Assembly (NCBI RefSeq): GCF_026745355.1
Contig: NC_079207.1
Location: forward strand, 30,120,507-30,184,506
Origin: Beta vulgaris subsp. vulgaris
Taxonomy: Eukaryota; Streptophyta; Magnoliopsida; Caryophyllales; Amaranthaceae
DNA: 64,000 bases
Reading direction: 5' to 3'
Shown: piece after piece, positions 21,921 through 33,756 of the stretch
Layout: each line of letters starts with the position of its first letter
Numbering within the stretch: position 1 is the stretch's first letter
Made by a program: the position numbers and the translations under genes
Notes under the pieces: generated by a model
Database searches by the model: none
What the model was told of the DNA's origin: nothing
What the model saw: the letters and a program-made list of their open reading frames with translations, nothing else

Positions 21921-23868
21921 ATGGCACCTAGCAGATGCAGCATTAGGACATTCGTAAAAAATCAAGAAAAATCGAGAGGGAAAGAGAAAGTCGTGGAACA
22001 GAGGAGTGAGAATGAAGACGAACGATGTTAGAAGAAGACATGCTATGGTTTTTAGACTTAGGGAATTTGCCTGAAAGTACTGTCATTAGGAATGCCGAGT
22101 TTGATGAACCACCAGAAACATGTCCCCCCAAATGGGTGATGCTCTATGAGTACCCCTTCAAAATAGGCCTGAGACTTCCCTTCACCCCCCTTAGCAAGAG
22201 ACCTGATGCAAATTTACCAGATCAGCCCTGGGCAGATTATGCCCCAAGTCTGGCGGATTCTGAGCATCATCGACAGGGTGACGGCGTCATGGGAAGAAGC
22301 CTTCACCCTTCACGACCTAATGTTGTATTATGAAATTAGGGTGAAGGCAAAAAATATAATAGCCCTACATGCAAAAGCGAGGTTAGAACCTCTGGTTGGG
22401 GGAGTTCAGTCGAATGACAGAGGTTGGAAAAATAGATTTGTGTTTGTGAAGAGGTCGTCGCTAGGGGAAGCTGGGATGTCTCTGGTTAGCGGCTGGAATA
22501 CTGAAGGTGTGTTTATTTTCAGTCTTTTTACATTCGTGTCGCATTTTTAACAATACTCTTACATCGTTTCTACTGCAGGTCTTAAGCCTAAACTACTGTC
22601 GCATCCCGACGAGTCTCAGAGTCTTTGTGACAAATTTTTGAAAGTACCAGAAGAAGAAAGGCAGTTCAGAAGAATTCTATTTGCTTCTCAAGATAATTGT
22701 TCATCTATGGCATCTGGTTAGTTTATCTACTCCTTCTGTTTTTTGGGTAGGATTTTTACCAGAAGAGTTTCACGTTACTGACTTAAACGCTATTGGACAG
22801 GTTCATCACAATCGCGCCCTAGGGGGAGTCTGGACAACCAAGCATTGGCTGAAATGCTGCGTAAACGCAAGAGGGAATCCTCTGCTGACGCTATGTGCTT
22901 GTCGACGCCGTCGACAAAGAAGGACGCAACGGTTGTCGTCCACTTGGACGATGAGCAAGATGTTGCGTCTAAGGCGCGCAAAACTGACTTCCTGGCCCCT
23001 CCAGACAAGAGTGGGCCTTCATACACTGTGACCGTCCCTAATGACTTTATGTCGTTGGAGAGGTCCATATGGCCTGAGGCTGATAGGTTTCTTTTTCCTA
23101 GCGTTATGGAAAGAATCAAGGAGGACACTCTTCCTCACATGATGTCAGATGGACTAGAACTTCTATTTCAGGTATAGACACTTAACCTTACTTTGAGTCA
23201 CTACGCTATTATGACAATGACTTATGGCTGCCAAATGACACACATTCTTTTCTATTTATGCAGTCATCTCAACATCTCCTTATGGCAAAGAGGGAGATCT
23301 CATCCCTGCTGAAAGGGTCAATTGACCATGAAGCAAAGGATGGAGAAGGCTGAATCAGACACGAAGTCCAAAGGCACTGAAGCAGAGTCTTACAAGAAAT
23401 CTATGGAGGACATGGAGGTAACCCTAAAAAAATGGAGAAGAGCTGGAGGAAATTAGGAAGAAAGCGACCAAGTTGGAAGAATCCTCGCGTCGGGAGATCG
23501 AGACTCTCCAAGCGAGTGTTGACGCACAGAACAATGAGCTGGACCTTCTTGAGACGGAAGTGACGACCAGGGTCAGGGCTAAGCTGATGTACCAGTTCCT
23601 AATGAAAAAGACGGTGTCGTGGACGCCAGAGAAGGATATCGATCTGTACCTTAAGTATATGGGTTCGATGAAGGATCTGATGGACGAAGAAGACTTGGCT
23701 GCAACGGCAGACTCTTCATCAAAGGTGGATGAGAACTCCCCGTCTTGCGCCGGATTCATTGCGTCGGATGTGCCACCTGACCCTGAGACTGAAAAGGAAG
23801 CCCCAGCCATTGCTCTGCCAGGTGTAGCGTCAATGGAGAAGGAAGCTGACGAGGTCCCTGACGCTTAG
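21921..23868 (+). pseudogene. Antisense four-exon gene of element B (Transposase_28-like, coiled coil)
   Basis: This is the counterpart of the element A antisense gene. The start ATG at 21921 opens MAPSRCSIRTFVKNQ. Proposed exons are 21921-22506, 22579-22716, 22801-23171 and 23264-23868, with GT-AG introns of 72, 84 and 92 bp and phases 1, 1 and 0. Exon 1 carries FLDLGNLPESTVIRNAEFD, DQPWADYAPSLADSE and, in another frame, ARLEPLVGGVQSNDRGWKN. Exon 3 has EMLRKRKRESSADA and SYTVTVPNDFMSLERS. Exon 4 has a coiled coil, then MYQFLMKKTVSWTPEKDIDL and an acidic tail ending DEVPDA. Frameshifts occur near 22022 in exon 1 and near 23320 in exon 4. Its breaks differ from those in A, so the ancestor was probably intact. 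Confidence 0.8.
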
Positions 23869-24560
23869 TTTTTAATCATTCTAAATTATGTCCTTTATTT
23901 CTTGAACTTTAATCAAACTTTTTCTGGGTCACTCAAGGGAGTGACTGTTTGTTTTGTTCTTTTTGGATCACCTACGAGGTTATCATAACTTTTAACATTT
24001 GAACTTTTGGGTTGCCCATGGGGGTGACCATTACTTTGATGACTTGTGCTTTTGAACCTTAGCAAAGTTAATCTTATGTTTTCACTTTGTGTCTTATGCA
24101 TGTGTCTCAGTCGTTATTCTGACGTTTTTAGAGGATAGCCATGCGCTTAGTAAGCCATCTTTGGTCGTTTAGACATAACGTTTGGACTTCTTAACTTAGA
24201 ATACATGTAGGAAATATATAAATATGTACGTGCGTTTATCAGAAAAATGGATGAAATGTCGCAAGCAGTTGTGACTTTGAAATGACCGTGCCCCTGCTAT
24301 AACGTCAGCTGGGGTAGAGGATGCAAGTCTACTTGTCGCCTTGTAGTAACTTCCCTGAAATGTCGCAAGCAGTTGTGACTTTGAAATGACCGTAGACTTA
24401 GGACGGATGGTAGTAACTTCCCTGAAAGTCAACAACACACAGTGATAGAACACTAAGGTCGCTAAAAATTAGCGACGCAGATACAATAGCAATATCATCT
24501 ACTTCTTACACAATGATGGGAAAACAAAATACATTACTTAACTTAGAAGAAGTATCGTTT
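23869..24560. other. 3' hypervariable region of element B
   Basis: It holds diverged copies of the element A repeat (CACTCAAGGGAGTGAC at about 23932 and CCCATGGGGGTGACC at about 24015). A separate tandem duplication begins GAAATGTCGCAAGCAG at 24253 and again at 24357, a 104-bp offset. No gene is seen. Confidence 0.7.
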
Positions 24561-25362
24561 GAGGTGCGTAGCGTTCCAACTACGGGGCACGGAGCTTCCG
24601 TCGCGTCGGACCAATTGGTAGGCTCCATTGCCTACCACCTTACTAATTTGGTATGGTCCTTCCCATTTAGGTCCTAACTTACCAGCGTTAGCCTCTTGTG
24701 TGTTCTAAAATACTTTTCTTAGGACCCAATTACCTTCAATGAAGGACCTAGCTTGGACGTTTTTGTTGAAACCCCTTGCGACTATTTGCTGCTGAGCCGC
24801 CATGCGTACCAATGCTGCGTCACGCAACTCTTCAATGGTGTTCAAGTCGTTCACGAGCTCATCACAGTTCTGTCGCTTCGTCGCTAAACCACATCTCCCA
24901 GTCGGGACGTTCACTTCAGAAGGCAGAACAGCTTCACACCCATATACTAGTGAGAACGGTGTTTGTCTTGTTGTAGTGCGCGATGTCGTGCGATTAGCCT
25001 ATAAGATGGAACGGTGTTTGTCTTCACACCCACATCGCGTCTTTCTTCATTGAGGGCCAATAGTATCCCATGCGCTATGCTATATTGGACAAGCTACGCC
25101 CTCCTGAGTGATTTCCACATGTCTTTTCATGCATGTCCTCTAAGACTTGTTCCCACTGATGTTTTTCCAAACGACGCAGATTGGGCCCCGCAGCAGATTT
25201 CTTGAATAGTACTCCTTGGATGAGCACGTACCGGGACGCTTTGAATCGAATCCTGCGCGCCTCTTCCTTGTCTGGTGGAAGCACGTCGTTAGCAAAATAA
25301 TCATAAAGCGGTTTTGTCCAACTAACACTTACCTCCTCAACGTCAGTGTCGCTCCTAGCCAC
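24561..25362 (-). pseudogene. Integrase remnant of element B, catalytic core deleted
   Basis: On the minus strand, 25362-25075 has SVSWTKPLYDYFANDVLP and HEKTCGNHSGGRSLSN. After a short junction, 24914-24705 has VNDLNTIEELRDAALVRMAA and ARSFIEGNWVLRKVF. Compared with element A, the segment from the end of the zinc finger to the WANRTT motif is missing. All three acidic catalytic residues therefore fall in the gap, whose junction is near 24990-25060. Confidence 0.87.
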
Positions 25363-26046
25363 GAGGTTACCGATACTACCGACGACCTTTTGGGTGTCTT
25401 GAGGTTATTCGGTCGTTGCTGCGATGGTGTCTTCAACATTCTTAGCGACTGTGGGATTTCCCAGATGAACTATAGGGACGAAAGTAAACGAAATGTCCCT
25501 TAAAGAGGATCCGAGATTGGGCAACGCATCTGCCTGTGTATTCTGGTCCCTTGGTATCTGCAAAATGTCAAACGAGTCAAACATTTTACTCTTACGCTGA
25601 GCTATTTCTAAGTACATGGCCATTTTAGAGTCTTTTGTCGCGAATTCGCCTTTGATTTGGCTAACTATCAGCAATGAGTCGCTGAAGACTTATAACGCTT
25701 TTGCTCCCATGTGTTCTGCTAACGTCATTCCTGCTATGAGCGCTTCGTATTCGACTTCGTTGTTCGTCACTCTAAATTCACAGCAAATGGCTCGTACTAC
25801 CTTACCCCCTTGTGGCAACTTTAGCACAATACCAAGACCTGCACCACGAAAATTGGAAGACCCATCAACAAACAATACCCAAGGTTCATCATTTACTTGG
25901 TTAATTTTTGCGACTTTATCGTCTGCAAGCTTTTCTAATTCTGGGGTAAAGTCTGCCACAAAATCTGTCAAAGCTTGTGACTTATTAGCTGTTCTGTGAC
26001 GGAACTGGATGTCGTACGCACTGAGTGCTATCGCCCACTTACTCAT
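25363..26046 (-). pseudogene. Second (archaeal-like) RNase H of element B
   Basis: 26046-25690 carries FVDGSSNFRGAGLGIVL, NNEVEYEALIAGMTL and the linker before it. 25674-25405 continues with MLIVSQIKGEFATKDSKM and DQNTQADALPNLGSS. A frame break near 25685 removes the residues around the third catalytic Asp from the frame. The family assignment is as for element A. Confidence 0.84.
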
Positions 26047-26891
26047 GTGTCATATTAATTTGGGGTGTCGCAAGACAGACTTGACATGATAGTTAGTCAT
26101 AACGATAACGGTATGCGCCTCAAAGTAGTGCCTAAGTTTTTTAACAGCTACAACTATGGCTAAAATGAGTTTTTCCAATGAGGAATACCTAGTATCTGCG
26201 TCTAACAGAGACTTACTGACGTAATAGATTGGGAGCTGCTGAATTTCTGCTTCTCGTGTCAGGACGGCACTAACGGACACGTTACTCACCGCAAGATAAA
26301 GCTGTAGCGTCTCTCCGTCGCTTGGCTTAGAAAGCAACGGTGGTGACACCAAGTATCTTTTGAGTTCTTGCAGCATGTCTTCATGTTGTTGCGACCAGTC
26401 GAAGCCCTTATTATTCCTCAGGACGTCATAGAATAGATGACATTTTTCGGACGATCTAGAGATAAAACGGTTCAGCGCGACTACATGACCGGTCAAATTC
26501 TGCACCTCTTTGACGCTCCTCGGAGATTGGATGTTGATAAGAGCTTCTATCTGGTCCGGCTAGCTTCAATCCCATGTTGCGTAACAACATATCCTAGGAA
26601 CTTTCCTGCAGACGCTCCAAATGTACATTTAGTGGGATTTAATTTCATGCCATACCTTTGCAGGACGTCGAAAGCCTCCGACAAGTGTTGGACGTGATCG
26701 CCTGATCGTTGATAGGTGGCGCCTGCATTCTTCAAACCAAAAGGCATAACCTTATAACAATATATACCTTTGTCAGTTACGACCGCAGTCTTTTCTTGAT
26801 CGTCCGGGTGCATCAAAATTTGGTTGTATCCAGAGTATGCGTCCATGAACGTCAAGAGCTCGTGGACTGCGCGTTGATATGGTGATGGCAT
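26047..26891 (-). pseudogene. Reverse transcriptase and RNase H of element B, catalytic box deleted
   Basis: The minus-strand ORF 26891-26547 reads HELLTFMDAYSGYNQILMHP, then GLKNAGATYQRSGDHVQHL. Compared with element A, about 30 residues between ATYQR and DHVQHL are missing, and these include YxDD. The RNase H part follows at 26505-26050 (LYLAVSNVSVSAVLTREAE, PIYYVSKSLLDADTRYSS). The upstream end joins gag directly near 26885, so the palm N-terminal part and protease are gone. Confidence 0.88.
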
Positions 26892-27817
26892 ATTCTTCTT
26901 CCAGTCTCATTTGGGCCAGCGCTCGCGACTTGACTTCCTTGAACATTTGGCACGGGTACTTCGTCAGACGGTTGTATAGTTTTGATCGCAGAATTAGTCC
27001 TTTCCTGAAACATTCAATAGCAGTCTTAGTGTCAAGATCTTTAATGCTAATCATTTCTTTATTAAAGCGATTATAATAATCGCGGACAACTTCTTTAGGT
27101 CCTTGGACGACGTCGTATTGGTCGCTCGTCTGTTTTTCCAGGCTACAACTGCCTGCAAACTTCTCATAGAACTTGTTGACTAGGGTGAAAAAATTGCCGA
27201 TGCTTCCTGGCTTGAGAGATCCTAGCCATTTGAGAGCGGGGCCGGTGAGCGTGGCTCCAAAAGACTTGCACATAGAAGCTTCTACCAAATGCCAAGGAAT
27301 TGACGCTTGCCACATCCGCTGCTTGTACTGGGCGTCATGCTCGCCTGGATCAGTCGAACCGTCATAATTAGCAGCGAGGGTAGACAGGTTGAGCTTTTTG
27401 GGTAGCAGAGATCTCGCGATCCTCTCTACGAACGGCGATTCTGCATAACCGTCCGGATGCAGCACGATGCTTGGCGTCGGGTCCCTAGGGATTAAGCGCC
27501 TATTCTGCTTTTCGATCTGGACCATGCGCTTTGCCATAAGATTTGCTTCTCCTTCACCTTGATTGTTCTCTTCATTATTCAATGGATCTTTGCCCTCAGG
27601 CTCATCGTCATTTTCAGGCTCTTCTTCATCTGACTCGGAGAAATCCCTCATATAGGGGATGTCGTTTAAATTAGCGCGACGTCGGACCTTCGAAGCTTTG
27701 GATGATGCTAACTCCTCTTAAAATTTCTAGATTCTTTCCTGCGATGTCATGAAGTCGGTAGCTAGCCGCTTATTAGCTTGCTTCATTTCGAGCATTTCTG
27801 CTCTCATTTGTTCATAT
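26892..27817 (-). pseudogene. gag: Gag of element B, main part
   Basis: ORF 27651-26773 carries an acidic N-terminal region, SPFVERIARSLLPKKLNLS, LTGPALKWLGSLKPGSIGNF and RDYYNRFNKEMISIKD. It stays open longer than the element A version. Gag ends at a deletion junction near 26885, before the zinc knuckle. The first codons are cut off by the CACTA element: the start ATG is at 33699-33701, and the frame resumes at 27817. In-frame stops lie at about 27718 and 27730 in the section upstream of the long ORF. Confidence 0.87.
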
Positions 27818-27839
27818 CACTACAAGAAAAATCACATAT

Positions 27840-28330
27840 AGAGGCAAGGGAGATTTGCCTCTGAAACCAAAGATGTAGCCTCTAATTGCCTTTTGAAGCA
27901 AATTAGTGGTTGCCTCTAATAGTTCCGTCGCTAATTAATGGTTGCCTCTAAAAGTCCCTTTTTGAGGCAATATAACTAGTTGCCTCTAAAAGACTCGACA
28001 TTTAGAGGCAACCATATATTCTTGCATCAAAATTAAAATTAGAGGCCACCATATAAATTCTTGCCTCAAAATATAATTAGAGGCAACCATATATATTCTT
28101 GCCTCAAAATATAATTAGAGGCAACAATATATATTCTTACATCAAAAATAATTAGAGACGATATAAAACATTGCTTCTAAAACTACATATATTTAGGGGC
28201 AACCATATAATTCTATCTCGCAATATAATTAGAGGCAATATAACGCATTGCTTCTAAAAACCACATATATTTAGGGGTAATCATATGATTTTGCCTCGAG
28301 ATATAATTAGAGGTAATATAAAATTGTTTC
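27840..28330. repeat. Left subterminal repeat array of the CACTA element
   Basis: About a dozen units of 38-60 bp are built on ATTAGAGGCAACCATATA and TTGCCTCAAAATATAATT. GAGGCAA is the core word, the presumed transposase binding site, and occurs in both orientations. Units decay toward the interior. Confidence 0.85.
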
Positions 28331-31300
28331 TGAAAATTAATATGCTCAAGGACAACCACATAAATTTAATTCAAAATATAATTATAATCTTCCCTCCTTT
28401 ACAAAAAAAAAAATTTAAATCAATAAAGCTAAAAAAATATTTTAGCATACGAATTACTTGTATTGCAAACACAATACTACAAGTTGTATTTCATTTTCTC
28501 TAGTACATTATACATTTACATCAAAATATGATACATCTCCCTATCAAAAACAAAAATAAAATACTAATCAAGACTAAGTGATAATACAGGAATCGTTCAA
28601 GATAAAAAAACAACAATAAAAAAATGATTAAGTATGCTTTCTCAATATAATTCCAAGTGATCAAGGGCAATGAAACCTGCTAGAAACAACAAAAAAAGCA
28701 AGACATGTCACGGTTTTTTAAGAATTTTCTTGTTTTAGACTTTCAGCGAATCAAAAATAAAACTATGCTTTTATGACACTAACAGACTCAAGTTTTGTCT
28801 AACGTGGAAACTTTCAGCGAATCAAAAATAAAACTATGCTTTTATGACACTAAGAGACTCAAGTTTTGTCTAACGTGGACAATAATATGATTAGTTGTCG
28901 TCTTACCTAAATTGCAAGAGAAGCCTACATGAAAAGAGAGAAATGAATAGGATCGAATGACAAACAAGATAATAGATTTTTTAAAGAAAATAGACCAGAA
29001 AAGACAACATGCACAAGAGAAACAAACTAGAAGTGTAAACAAATTCTTTTTCAATATTGACAGTAATTTATCATGTACTTGCAATTTGGTTGCCTTATAA
29101 TATTCATTCGTCCAAGAAACCTCATTTCAAGGCAAAAAAAAAAAAAGGAAAAAAAATCTTCATGACAAATGATTATGCAATTTATGATTACTATTAGTTA
29201 TCAATATCTAAAACATTTACAATCCCAACTGGCAACCCAAAAGCCCCTGAGAATTACAATCCCAACTATAACTACATGTCTAATATAAACCACAATAAGA
29301 GCAACAAACAGCCTGCAACAATATAGCAAAACTATTATCTATATGTCTAATGCACCAAGCTATACACAAAATCTATTGAGTACACTGTTCAACTTCAAAG
29401 ATATATACAAAAATTTCAAAACTAAAACGTATTAAGTCTAGTATGAAATTGATTGAAATTGTAATTAAAGCACTAAAACTGAAGAAATTGTAACTCAAGC
29501 ACATAAAGTTAAGAAGTTGTAATTCAATTCTTGAATCAAAACATCAAACTTCATCAATTATGAATTTACCTTGCATTTGAAGACCACTGTGACATATTTT
29601 AGATGTAGGAAGCAAGCAATAGCCAGTATACCACTTCAAAGATTAAAAGAAATGCCAGCCTCCACCTGTCGTACCTGTAAAATAATATACAACCACACCT
29701 AATTTGTCATATATAAAGCTAGTTAAGAGATGGATCTTCAATAATATCAATCAAACCAAGGATAACCAAAAAAACTTAAAGAGGAACAGAAAAGGTTGGG
29801 CTAAATATAACATAAATTTCCAATGCTATCATACTAGATAAAGAGCGGCACACTATCATTTGACGTCTAAATCTCCCATATAAGCATTTTCTTTTCAGAA
29901 TAACAATATTTAGGCACAAGTATAGCTTGGACACACTCTTAATTAGATCAAGAGCCTAATAGTAGAGCAAGAAGTTGATGGTACTGAGGAAGAGACAAAA
30001 TTTGCAGAAATTTGACATCAATTACACTAATACACTATGACTGAGACTACACAATAAGAGCATCACATACATTAATCACCTAAATATTTCATACCTATAT
30101 AAATATGGTCACCTCTTTCATCTATTACTGCCTTCAGAAAAAAAATGGATGGTTAGGCATCATTCAGTCAACTTCAGCCACAATGCTTAAATGATAACAA
30201 ATAAAAGAATAAAGTAGGTGATATAATATCACAAAAAACAAATCAAGTATTTTAGTTAAACAAACTCATGAACAAAGGTTTGAAGCACATCACTTTGCGA
30301 AAGAATATTTAATATCTCAACCACAACGTTTTAAAGCTTATGTCCAGAATTATTAGTGAACTTTGGCATAGCTATCTGAAGAAGAATTACTGAGAACGAC
30401 CGAAAGTAATAATTAAAGAATTCAAGTATTTGGCAATGTGTGCTATCTCAAGACTATTCTGTACCTCCATTTTCATTTGTAGCCTTGATTAAATTGCTAT
30501 AATTATACCAGCGAAGAAAAAAAAAAAATGAAATCTGTCTCCCTTTAATAGATATAAGTCAAATATCATAAAATTCAAATACATAAAACACCAATTAACT
30601 GCAAACAGATAATTCAAATATAGCAGTTCCATCACAAGAACACAAAATATTCCAAGCTAATAAAAAAAATGGCTAAACAATTTAATTGCACACGCATATA
30701 ATAACTATAAAATTGTCATTAAAAAAAATTAGTAAAATTATCATAAAAATTTAGTAAAAATAACTGAATAAACGATCTAAAAGAAGGAAATAGAGATTAC
30801 AGGTTTCGGGGTCAATGAGAAGACCAGAATGCTGCAATGGAATGCATTCGTAAAACCACATATAAACTCTAGTCTGCAATCAAATGCATTTGTAACAGAA
30901 CCAGGCCACTTAAATAAAGATTATAATACAATTCCCAATCAAAGAATTAAACGTCATTACTAGAAATGCAACAAACAATTAAATCATACCTTATGCAGGT
31001 CATAACCACATATAAATACGATTTACATAACGAAATAGATAGAAATGTAGGAGAGAGACTGTGCATATAGATCTAAAATATGGGAGGCTAGGAGAAAGGA
31101 GAGAGGAGAGAAAGAGAGTGTGTGTAACATCCCTGAATTTTCCGATAATTCACATTTAATTTCTTCAATTCAATTGTTCAAGAACCCTAATTTAACAACA
31201 TACCCAAAATCGAAATAGATAAATAAAAGAAACGAATTTGAAACTAAACTTGAGTTTAGAACTTACTTTAATATGGAGATAAAGTTACTCAAGAAATAGA

Positions 31301-31690
31301 CCCAAAAAATTGCCCTTTTGATCCGATTTTCGCCCCACAATATTCAATAGAAAAGCCGAATTTTCCCTCTTTGAATTACCCACAAACTCAAGTAATTTCA
31401 AAGGTAGATGAAGGAAGGTTCAATTGTGATGAAAGTTGAACAAAATTTATGAATTTAGGGTGTTGAATCAAGTAAATAGAATGATCAATTGAAGAAGAAG
31501 ATGAACCAGGTATTTTTTTTCTTTTGTTTTGACTTCGTGGGTGCCGAAGTACGAACTACGAATGTGTAGTATTATGGAGCAGCAGTAATTATGTATGAGT
31601 TGGGGTTTTGTTCCTTTTTTTCTAATTTCCTGTTTTCTTGAAGATTTAATTTTTATTATTTAATGATATAGTTATTATTATTCTTTTTGG
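28331..31690. other. Interior of the CACTA element, no gene recognised
   Basis: AT-rich with few long frames. The ORFs at 28285-28503 and minus 29084-28842 have no motif. A direct duplication of about 60 bp occurs at 28740-28810 and 28811-28880, sharing CTTTCAGCGAATCAAAAATA. The stretch 31100-31620 has gene-5'-end character (AGAGAGGAGAGAAAG, then CCCTGAATTTTCCG, then AGATGAAGGAAGG) and might be captured host UTR. No protein supports that. Confidence 0.6.
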
Positions 31691-31694
31691 GGGT

Positions 31695-32162
31695 GTGTTG
31701 TATACGGCAAAAAAAAGTTAAATACAGCAAAATATATTAAAAGACTAATCTATCCTTTGGGGGGTCATCTATAATGAATGCCCCCCTTATACGTGGTTCA
31801 TCTATGACAAATGACTACCCTATAGGAGGGTCATCTATGACAAATGACCTCATTCTCGTCATACCTCTACTGCGTCAAACATATAATATAACCTGACACG
31901 AAAATTTTAGTTGCCGGCTATTGAGTTAGGGGGATGCGATAGGCCCATCTCAGAATTTTTTCAATCCTAACGCATCCAATTTTATAAATAAATGTGACAT
32001 ATTGGCTTGTGTGCACAAGTACTTATGGTAATTTATTTTGTTGCATTACTGCACTCCTACGTACGAGATTTCTTTTATTATTTTAAAAAATTAAAATTAA
32101 TCATGGTTAAGTTAGGACTAATTTTAGATGTTGTATTTAGCCTTTTTTGCTGTATATAACAC
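31695..32162. mobile_element. MITE-like element with 28-bp terminal inverted repeats
   Basis: The left end GTGTTGTATACGGCAAAAAA pairs with the right end (reverse complement GTGTTATATACAGCAAAAAA) over nearly 30 bases, into AAATAC. The interior has three repeats of GGTCATCTAT(G/A) near 31764-31850. It is 468 bp with no coding capacity. No clear target duplication is visible, so the superfamily is undecided. Confidence 0.7.
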
Positions 32163-32169
32163 TTAGGCC

Positions 32170-32290
32170 TGTTCTCTCCGGCTTATTTTCAGTTCAGCTC
32201 AGTTCAGTTCAGCTATGGACGATACTTTTACTCTCACATATCACTATTCATTTCAGTTCAGTTCAATTCAGTTCAGTTTAATTCAGTTCA
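32170..32290. repeat. TTCAG-rich short tandem tract
   Basis: Runs of TTCAGTTCAG and AGTTCAGCTC flank a short unique stretch (TATGGACGATACTTTTACTC). It lies just outside the right end of the MITE-like element and could be the edge of another small element. Confidence 0.6.
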
Positions 32291-32685
32291 TGCACTCTGA
32301 AATTTCACCCCAATATACTCTGAAAGAACTAGATGCAATTTCATATACTAAGGGATATTAAACAAGGAAAGTGCAAGAGAATTAAACATTTATGGTCAAT
32401 CTAATCATTACTTTTTTTCATGGGAAAGCTAATCATTATTTAAACAAACCATACTTGGAGCTAAATCATGGAACCTGATCTGAACTGCAAGCACCCTTGA
32501 CTTCTATTATTATTGAGTTGAGTAATGGTTAACCTTCTTAAGTGAGTCAGTTTTAATTAAACTATTTTGAAACAACTTACTTGTAGTAATATTCTAAGCA
32601 CAATAGGAAGAATCAATTCTATGGGCATATCAGTATATAATCCTCCCGGGCCAATGATAATCTACGTGATGTAAAAAAAGTAGTT

Positions 32686-33640
32686 TCAAAGGCAACCACA
32701 ATTCATGTGACACAAAAAAATTATCTTCAGATGCATCAATAATCTATATGATGCTAAGAAAATGGCTTTAGAGACACCTAACTTCATGTGATGCTAAAAA
32801 ATGACTTTAGAAACTACTAATTTCTAATGATGCTAAGCAAATGGTTTTAGAAACAACTAACTTCATGTAATGCTAAAAAAAGGGCTTTAGAGACAATTAA
32901 CTTCATGTGCTTCTAAAAAAAATGGCTTTAGAGACAACCAATATTCATGTGATGCTAAAAAATGGCTTTAGAGACAACCAACATTCATGTGATGCTAAAA
33001 TGTATCTTTAAAGGCACCACAATATACTTGACACTAGAAAACATATGTTTTAGGGGCAACCATATTTATGTGATGCTAAAAGGGGCTTTTAGAGGCAAGT
33101 TGACTTTGATTGCATTCATTAAATCAATCACTAAGTTCGGACGTTAAATTAATTAATTAACATTTTGTAAGAGTACAAATGGTTTTAAGTTAACACAAAC
33201 AAGTAAAGATAATGCAAAGAAATTAAAATATCCAGTTATCTAAACATTATTACTAACGGTATGTATACACAAACACACACACATACAGAGACAACTAAAT
33301 TCATGTGATGCTAAATGCATGGCTATAGAGACAACTAAATTCATGTGATGTTAAATACATGGCTTTAGAGACAACTAACTACAGTTGACGCTAAAAAAAT
33401 GGCTTTAGAGACAACTAATTTCATGTGATGCTAAAAATATGGATTTAGTGACAACCAATATTCATGTGATGCTAAAAAAATGGCTTTAGAGGCAACCAAC
33501 ATTCATGTGATGCTGAAATGTATCTTTAGAGGCACCAGAATATACTTGACGCTAAACACCATATAATTTAGGGGCAACCATGTTTATGCGATGCTAAAAG
33601 GGGCTTTTAGAGGCAAGTCGGCCAAACAACGTGCCTCTAT
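32686..33640. repeat. Right subterminal repeat arrays of the CACTA element
   Basis: Two blocks (about 32686-33090 and 33285-33610) hold 40-46 bp units of the form ATGGCTTTAGAGACAACC then TTCATGTGATGCTAAAA. Both blocks end with the same AATATACTTGAC(A/G)CTA and TTTAGGGGCAACCAT units. The second block therefore looks like a duplication of the first, separated by about 190 bp of unrelated sequence. Confidence 0.85.
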
Positions 33641-33660
33641 AACCAAATTTTTTTGTAGTG

Positions 33661-33737
33661 TATTGCCTGTGCATTTCCTCGAGGTTAGGTGTTTCTCCCA
33701 TTTGATGGATTTTCAACAGTAGTTGGTCTGGTTATGT
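33661..33737 (-). pseudogene. gag: Start of gag of element B (split off by the CACTA insertion)
   Basis: The minus-strand ATG at 33699-33701 opens MGETPNLEEMHRQ and runs into the CACTA target site TAT. The same MGETPNL start is present in element A at 11327. Codons continue at 27817. Confidence 0.85.
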
Positions 33738-33753
33738 CCTACGGTGGGCGCCA
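33738..33753 (-). promoter_or_regulatory. Primer binding site of element B
   Basis: The minus strand reads TGGCGCCCACCGTAGG, three bases inside the right LTR. It corresponds to 11275-11291 of element A. Confidence 0.82.
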
Positions 33754-33756
33754 AAT

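Larger units (their letters stand above)
27818..33660. mobile_element. Non-autonomous CACTA (En/Spm) transposon inside gag of element B
   Basis: It starts CACTACAAGAAAAA and ends TTTTTTTGTAGTG, with a 3-bp target duplication TAT (27815-27817, 33661-33663). Subterminal arrays of GAGGCAACC / GCCTCTAA words at both ends are typical of CACTA elements. Across 5.8 kb I see no Transposase_21 or Transposase_24 coding sequence, so it depends on a partner element. Orientation is undefined without a transposase gene. Confidence 0.92.
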
